Shown piece by piece: positions 58,175-64,000 of a stretch of 64,000 bases of DNA (its first letter is position 1; each line of letters opens with the position of its first letter). Origin of the DNA: Vanrija pseudolonga. Taxonomy: Eukaryota > Basidiomycota > Tremellomycetes > Trichosporonales > Trichosporonaceae. The translations under genes and the position numbers were made by a program. Location of the stretch: assembly GCF_020906515.1 (NCBI RefSeq), contig NC_085850.1, positions 1,116,001 to 1,180,000 on the forward strand. The letters are read 5' to 3'. The notes below the pieces were generated by a model, which worked only from the letters and a program-made list of their open reading frames with translations, had not been told where the DNA came from and searched no databases.

Positions 58175-59205
58175 GGTGGTGTGTAGGTGGTTTAGGTGAG
58201 GGGTGAAGGCGATGTACGCGCCGTGTGAAGTCGGAGTGTGGTGCGAGGCCGAGGTGGGTGCAAGGCAAGGTGCGCGATGTGTACTATTTGATGGATGCGA
58301 TGGAGACGAGACGACGAGTGGCCAGTTGTGACAAAGAGTGCGATGCTGATGTCGATGTGTGTCGGTCGATCGGCTGTGTGTGTACTGCAATGACGAGCAA
58401 TGTAAATGGCGGGAGAGAGGCGTCACGCCAAACCCAAACCCTCTCGGCCCATTTCTAAATTGGCATCACAGCCGTCTCGCCTGGCATACGACATGCACCG
58501 CGCACCACGCGGAAGTGCCTTGGCCTCTCCGCATCCAACGACGACAAGCTCTGTGCATGCGTGCAACTCGTGCGTCAGCATGTACCCCCTCGGCGACATG
58601 GCCAGAGTGAACAGTGCACAGCATCGGTCGCACGCATTCGGCGCCGGGACGGCGGCCGGATCTGCAGTAGATCTGGCACGCACGCACGCACGCACAGCAC
58701 CCGCCAGCTTACCGCTGCTGTCCCATAGTGAATACGGAACCGAGCAGGCAGTGACGTAACGGCCGGCAGCATGCTCGATCAGCCCACCCCGCCGCCAGAG
58801 TTGTCGCAACCCCGTGGCACTCACGAGGGAGGCAATGTCCATGACCCCTCTCGCCCGCTCGACGCGACGACGCGTCGCGACGCGCGCTTTGCTTCTTCTG
58901 CCTCGCCCTGCCCTGCCCTGCCCTGCCCAGAGACGCGGCGTGGCGCCGAAGACGCTCGAAGGCCGCTTCGGCGCCGAGGATTGGTCCGAGCGTGCTGGCC
59001 GGTGCGAGGCAGTAATCTGGTTCCGCCTTCTAGCACCGTCGTGACTTGCTGCAGGTGGAGGTGGTCGCTGCCACTGCGCGTCATGGCCTGCCTGCCTGCC
59101 TCGAGTCGGTCGACCTGCCGCGCGTGCCTTCAAATCTGCCATTCTCGACTTCAAACTTCTTGAATCTCACACACCCCCACCCCACTCACACACGCAGCAA
59201 CAATC
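58175..59205. promoter_or_regulatory. Divergent upstream region of CMK1 and OPI10
   Basis: This 1.03-kb region lies between divergent starts. It contains a CCCTG tandem repeat at 58906-58928 and an ACGCACGCACGC-like run near 58680-58695. No convincing coding frame or TATA box is seen. Confidence 0.5.
58906..58928 (+). repeat. CCCTG pentamer repeat, 4.6 copies
   Basis: Four perfect CCCTG units plus CCC lie in the CMK1/OPI10 divergent region. It is a simple repeat that is likely to be length-variable. Confidence 0.8.
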
Positions 59206-60101
59206 ATGTTTGGAGCGATCGTCGCTGGACGCCTGGTGTGAGTTGCCCGTAGCTTGTCCTTCTGATCCCCCGCTGACATGTTCCCAGGCAGACCAACCTG
59301 CAGCAAATGTGCGTGGTGATCACGGCTGTACCTTCTCTTGGGCTGCCAGTACGCCTTCATCGCTCCAAGCTGACCTTGCCCCAGAGATGAGACCCACTTT
59401 GTCTTCCCACTCGAGAACCCCTTTGACATCAACCATCTCACCGTCTTCCTCCTCGGTACAAGTGAGTCGAGCTAGCGCTTCCATTGTATAGCTGAGCTCA
59501 CACCCCAGTCCCATTCCCCGAAGGCTACGGCGCAACAGTGCACTTCGCCTGGCCAGGAGGCGACTACTTCCCGCTCGGAACGTGAGTTGGCCTTTTCCGC
59601 TTGCGTGCTAACTCGCAGACTCACAAACGCACGCCCATCATCAATCTACAAGGTGCGCCCACACCTCCCGCCCGGCGTGTCGGCCGGCACGCCTTCAGCG
59701 CCGGCACAGCTCGGCATCGAGATCGCGCCGCTAGAGCAGGTCGAGGCCGCGCAGGCGGGCATCAAGCCCGTGCAGGGCAAGGAGGTGGCCGCGCGCGTCG
59801 ACGTCGGCAAGGTCGCCGACAAGGTCGTCAAGAATGTAAGTGCCGCCCGGTGTGGCGAGAGGTCGCGCGTGAGGGGTAAGAAGGGCGAGGTGTGGTTTGG
59901 CGGCGTGAGGAGAGCCCAGCAGCAGCACCGACGACCCCTGACACTTTCCGCCAGCTGTTCAACTTCCTCCACAGCTTTGGCGAGGGCCCGCTCACGCCCA
60001 ACACGCCGATACCGCTCTCGGTCTTCCAGAGGTGGTATGACAACTTTGTCCGCAAGATTGAGAATGACCGCGGCGCGGCGTTCCTTGATCGCGAGGACTA
60101 G
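59206..60101 (+). CDS. OPI10: Hikeshi/OPI10, Hsp70 nuclear import carrier
   Basis: Hikeshi carries Hsp70 through nuclear pores during heat stress. Six exons (59206-59237, 59288-59308, 59385-59461, 59509-59581, 59619-59835, 59955-60101) give 188 residues. MFGAIVAGRLVQTNLQQIDE is the conserved start, followed by THFVFPLENPFDINHLTVFL, FPEGYGATVHFAWPG, FPLGTLTNARPSSIYKV and the C-terminal FNFLHSFG with VFQRWYDNFVRKIENDRGAA. The family's FG-Nup-binding N domain and its C-terminal dimerisation part are both complete. The middle segment is Ala/Gly-rich and variable, as in relatives. Exon 2 is only 21 nt, and its join restores the conserved QTNLQQ. Confidence 0.93.
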
Positions 60102-60341
60102 GGCCTTGGCGTGGGCCGCAGAGGCCGGTGACGACAGTGACGATGACAGTGATGATGACGATGACGACGACGAAGAGGGCAGTGAAGAAGGCGAGGTCGA
60201 GGGCGCTGTCGGCGGCGGGGGATGGGACGCCGCCAGTGCCGGCCTCTGGGTGTAATTTAATCATTCTAGAAGTCAGACGTTGACACAATACAATGCAAAC
60301 AGTTGAGCTACGTGCATGTGGGCTACATACATGGTCTACAA

Positions 60342-62702
60342 TCACGCCGGGGCAGACGACGACGCGTCTGCCGTGGTGCTGGTAGCAGCGCTAACCTGCA
60401 CGCTCTCCGACGCGCCAGCTCCGTCCTCGAGCTCCCATGCGCTCTTGAGGCGGCTCAGCTCGCCAACGAGGCCCCATACGACCTGGTCAACGTCACGGAG
60501 GGCAGCGAGGCGCTCGTCGAGCGCGCGGCGCGTAGCCTCAGGGGTCTGGGGCACCGCACGCGCAACAGACTGCCCCATAACGACCTGAGGGAGGTGCGGA
60601 GGGGGCAGCGACACAGGGGTGAGGTACGCGTGGTGGGTCGGCACGGCGTCAAACGACGTGTCTCGTGGTGCAGCGGCAGCGGGAGCGGGAGTGGCGGCGA
60701 CCGGTGCTGGCTCCACGGCGCGCTCGGGCGTCTTGCCCTTGTCCACTGATGCAGCGCTGCCCCCAGCTCGGCGCAACGCAGCGCGCGCAATCGCCTCGCG
60801 TATTGGGATGTCGTCGTCGTCAAACGTCGGCACGTCGTCATCCACAGGTGCCGACTCGGCCGGCTCCGCGGCAGCAGGCTTTTGAGGCGTCGCGTCCGCA
60901 CTGCGTCGAGGCGAGCCAGTGGACGAGAAGACGACGGGTGACTGGGACGAGAACGGTGTCGTCGTTCCCGAAACCAGTCCACTAGGGCCGGGGGTCGCAG
61001 GCTCCTGCACCCCGGTCGGTGGTGGAACCACGCGAGCCTGATCCAGGCCGGGGATGGCGCGCAGAGGCGCGATCGGGGTCTGAGCGAGGAAGCGGCCTGG
61101 GATGATCGGTGCACCCCAGATACCCCGCTGCACCCTGACTTCCTCAGTCTCCTCAATCTCCAGGGTCGCAGGCGCCGCCGTCCTAGTGGCCGTAGGCGGC
61201 GCCACTCCTGGCGGTGCGTGGAGAGGAGGCGGCGCGTCGCCATTGACCGCCGGCAGGCGGAAGTACTCCTCAAACTCGAGTGCCCGCGCGCCTTCTGGTG
61301 TTGGTGGGTGGTCGGGGTGGGCAGCACCTGGTGGAACAGGGACCGCACCCGGGGCTGGAGGTGGAGGCTGCTGCAGCCCATCGCGGCGGGGCACAGGGGT
61401 CATGTTCAGGACGTCGCGACGACACGTAGGGCAGCTCTGTTGCCTCTCGAGCCATGTGCGCAGGCAGTGGAAGTGGAAGATGTGCCCGCAGACGAGCTTC
61501 TTCGGCGTCATGTTGGGTCCTTCGTCGGCTGCGTCGCCGGCATCACGGGCGACCATCTCCTCACGGCAGATGATGCACGTCTTGTCGCCCAGACGGTCGA
61601 GCTCCTCGGCCGACGCATCGGGGTACAGTGTGTCCATGTTGCGTGTGGCGCGGCGGTAGCGCAGGAAGTCGGACGCGCGGGCGATGAAGCTCCTCAGCGT
61701 CATGTACACGTCGCGCAGGATGTGCAGCGGGAGACCATAGTTGATCAGGATGGCGATGAAGAAGACGAGGTAGATGAGGAGCTTGGTGAAGTCTGGGGCT
61801 GGTTAGCACCGGGGGGAAGCGCAGGGCGGCACTCACCGACTGCCAGATCGACATAGAACAGGTACATGCTCTTCTGCTCCCACGCGGGCGCGTCTTCGCG
61901 CCCCTGGGCACGCCGCAGGTCGGCGACCGCAATGCCGTACCTCGCCCAGGTGCCCAACACGGACGCGAGGAGAATGGCAAACTCGGACGTGAAGAGGATC
62001 ATGACTGAGACGCCGTCGACAACGATCGACTCGGCCGAGTAGAGGAACAGCGCAATGTCAGTCAGCGTGAGAATGGTCGTGATGGCCGTAATGCGCAGGT
62101 GGAAGCTGAGCGGCGGGCCAGGGGGTGGAATTTGGTCAAGCTGGGCGTGAGTTAGGGTTACGACATTCGGCACTCACGTAGTCGACGCGGTCGGCCGTGA
62201 TCCAGTGGAAGCACTTGAGGAAGACGAGCAGACCGTACATGAGTGCGAACGGGATAGAGAAGGCATTTCTGGCTGTCAGCTACGTCGATTACCACAGCAG
62301 CTCACCCGAAGATGGTAAGCGCGAGCAGCGACTCGGTGAGGAAGATCCATAGCCGCTCGAAGAGGTGCTGGGGTGTGAGCATGACTGGCTGGGACGAGGG
62401 CTTCCCAATAGCCAACTCACCTCGTACTCGATTGGCCGCAGCTCGCCAAAGAAGATACGCTTCCACAGCACGCCCGTGCAGATGGTGAGGAACAGGAGGA
62501 AGTTGCCGAGTATCTGTCTCTGTCAGCTGTTGCCCGCGCGCCAGCTGAGCGCCCGACGTACCAACAATGCTCCGCTGCTCCGCCCGACCGACACGGCCGC
62601 CGCGTAGAAGTTTGGCCGCTCCTTGAGCGCGTTGCCCACGACGCCTGCCGCGAGTCCGGTCGAGAGGAGGCCGAACGCCGCGAGGCGCGACACGCCCGGC
62701 AT
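60342..62702 (-). CDS. HRD1: HRD1-type ER membrane RING-H2 ubiquitin ligase (ERAD)
   Basis: Hrd1 is the multi-helix ER ligase and retrotranslocation channel of ER-associated degradation. Six exons (62562-62702, 62421-62513, 62306-62367, 62178-62268, 61837-62140, 60342-61792) give 713 residues. About eight membrane helices occupy residues 1-255, with Hrd1-type words such as ERPNFYAAAV, LRPIEYEHLFERLWI and KCFHWITADRVDYLDQ. The RING-H2 starts at residue 303: CIICREEMV, CGHIFHFHCLRTWLERQQ, then CPTCRRDV. The remaining 350 residues are Pro/Ala-rich and disordered. They end in a predicted coiled segment (RRALDERLAALRDVDQVVWG), a likely partner-binding helix. The identity rests on both the membrane part and the RING. 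Confidence 0.93.
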
Positions 62703-63464
62703 GGTGGGTGGGGCGGGGTGGGGTCGTAACTAGTAGCTAGGCGGGGGAGTTGTGGTAGTGCAGGGGTTGGGGGGTACGATGCAATGCTATTATGCTATGT
62801 GATAAGGGAATGAGTGACGAGGGATAATGCGCGAGCTTGTGGTTTGTGGTTGTTGTCTTTCGACGTCGAGATGGTTCTTTGTCAGTGGCGAGTTGTCCAA
62901 AGGTACCCACGCGCGTCTATGACGTGGAGGAAACAGAGTCGTGTGGCACGGCCTCGGGCGTCAGGTTTCAGCAGCCGCCATCAGTGCCGACAAGTCGCCG
63001 AGTGCAGGCAGCGATATAGAAATGCATGCGTTCTAGAGTATGTAGATTCGAGGTCATCATTGATATGATATGCATTGGAGATCTACAGCCTCACCGCGCA
63101 ACTACAGTGTCGACGCGACACCGATCAGTTCTGTACAGTGACGCAACTCAAATCCCACTGTGGGATTCAGCCCAGACCTGACCAAACAACTCTACATGCT
63201 CCGCCATGTACATAGATTAAAACGCTCTGCTTTCTTTGGTCACCTGCAAAGCAAGGATGCTTGAGCACGCAGACAGACTGGCAGCTTGAGAATCCGACTA
63301 TAAAAAGGCATGCAGAATCCTGTAGCGTGCCTAACTACTTTCAAGGCGCGCGCCGTTGTGGGCCTCCACACCCGCGGCAAGATTTCGAAAGATTTGAAGT
63401 GTTGGTGACCACTGAAGGTCAATCTTCCTCCTCCACCACACTCCCCCTTCCCATCACCACCACC
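62703..63464. promoter_or_regulatory. Divergent upstream region of HRD1 and NOC2
   Basis: These 762 bases hold no gene. An AT-richer patch (62790-62830 and 63040-63075) separates the two promoters. CT-rich sequence with CACCACCACC directly precedes the NOC2 start. Confidence 0.5.
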
Positions 63465-64000
63465 ATGGGTCGCCCGTCCAAGCAGTTCAAAAAGTTTGCC
63501 TCGTCGGGCAAGCTGACCGAGACGATCAAGAAGCGCCGCACACAAAAGGAGTCGAAGCGCAAGTTTGAGAGCCAGGTCGCGCAGCGCCTGCACCAGCGCG
63601 GCGCCCCTCGACCGGAGCACGCTCTGTCCGACGACGAGGACGACGAGGATGCCGACGACGACATCAACCCGCGCAAGGTGCAGGGCGGCAAGGTTGCCGG
63701 TGTTGCCAAGACGGTCGACGAGCTGTTTGGCGCCGGCGGCCTTGACGTGCCGATCGACGACCCGTCCGACCTCGAGGACCTGAGCGACGACGAGGACGAG
63801 GAAGACGACGACGAGGATGAGGAGGGTGAGGGCGAGGATGAGGAGGACGAGGAGATGGACGAGGCGGCAATGGCCAAGGCCATGGCTGAGCTCGAGAAGA
63901 AGGACCCCGAGTTCTTCAAGCACCTCAAGGCCGAGGACCCCAGCCTTCTCTCGTTCGGCAAGGGCAAGGGCCGCGCCGACGCCATGGAGGAGGATGACGA
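63465..64000 (+). CDS. NOC2: NOC2-like ribosome biogenesis factor, N-terminal part (runs off the right edge)
   Basis: Noc2 works with Noc1 and Noc3 in nuclear maturation and export of pre-60S particles. The visible 178 residues begin MGRPSKQFKKFASSGKLTET, a basic patch followed by KKRRTQKESKRKF, a nuclear signal. A long Asp/Glu run (DLEDLSDDEDEEDDDEDEEG) follows. The Noc2 marker DPEFFKHLKAEDPSLLSF comes near residues 147-164. No intron is seen up to the window edge. The start ATG fits the conserved N terminus. Helical repeat domains would follow outside the window. Confidence 0.88.
   Translation, partial: MGRPSKQFKKFASSGKLTETIKKRRTQKESKRKFESQVAQRLHQRGAPRPEHALSDDEDDEDADDDINPRKVQGGKVAGVAKTVDELFGAGGLDVPIDDPSDLEDLSDDEDEEDDDEDEEGEGEDEEDEEMDEAAMAKAMAELEKKDPEFFKHLKAEDPSLLSFGKGKGRADAMEEDD

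Overview
The window is nuclear DNA of a GC-rich basidiomycete yeast. The evidence is dense, short (about 35-60 nt) GT-AG introns, with a CTGAC or CTAAC branch-point sequence just before the acceptor, and codons ending mostly in G or C. The gene families are fungal: ENA-type sodium pump, RTA1-like proteins, PTM1, Ctr copper transporter, Hrd1 and a fungal NCS1 permease. The style fits Tremellomycetes, most likely Trichosporonales (Trichosporon, Cutaneotrichosporon, Vanrija or Apiotrichum kin); that placement is inference from style, not from a search. I see no transposon, retroelement, CRISPR array or intact tRNA.

Layout, left to right. 1-11 kb: the 3' end of actin, glutamate decarboxylase, a possible structured Pol III-type RNA, a disordered unknown protein and an ENA-type P-type ATPase. 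11-22 kb: a reverse-strand gene that reads as a cupin-FAH fusion, two RTA1-like paralogues in tandem, a very long intergenic stretch and a small UBA-domain protein. 22-34 kb: PP5 phosphatase, the PTM1 membrane protein, a Ctr copper transporter, a hexapeptide acetyltransferase, eIF1A and a RING protein. 34-51 kb: a 1,431-residue PPR protein, a 1,525-residue ABCG transporter, a hydantoinase-DUF917 protein and an NCS1 permease divergent from it. 52-64 kb: a short-chain dehydrogenase, RACK1 with a U24 snoRNA in an intron, a CaM kinase, Hikeshi/OPI10, the HRD1 ubiquitin ligase and the 5' end of NOC2.

Most genes are unlinked housekeeping functions. The clearest functional pairing is the NCS1 permease and the hydantoinase-family enzyme. 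They are transcribed divergently from an 881-bp region with three GATAA-type motifs, which suggests nitrogen-regulated uptake and breakdown of a ring amide or nucleobase-like compound. Ion and metal handling (ENA pump, Ctr transporter) and membrane stress or export (RTA1-like pair, ABCG) are also well represented.

All spliced models were assembled by hand from splice consensus, reading phase and family conservation. Exon lengths sum to whole codons in every complete gene, but boundaries may be off by a few bases where two sites are close.
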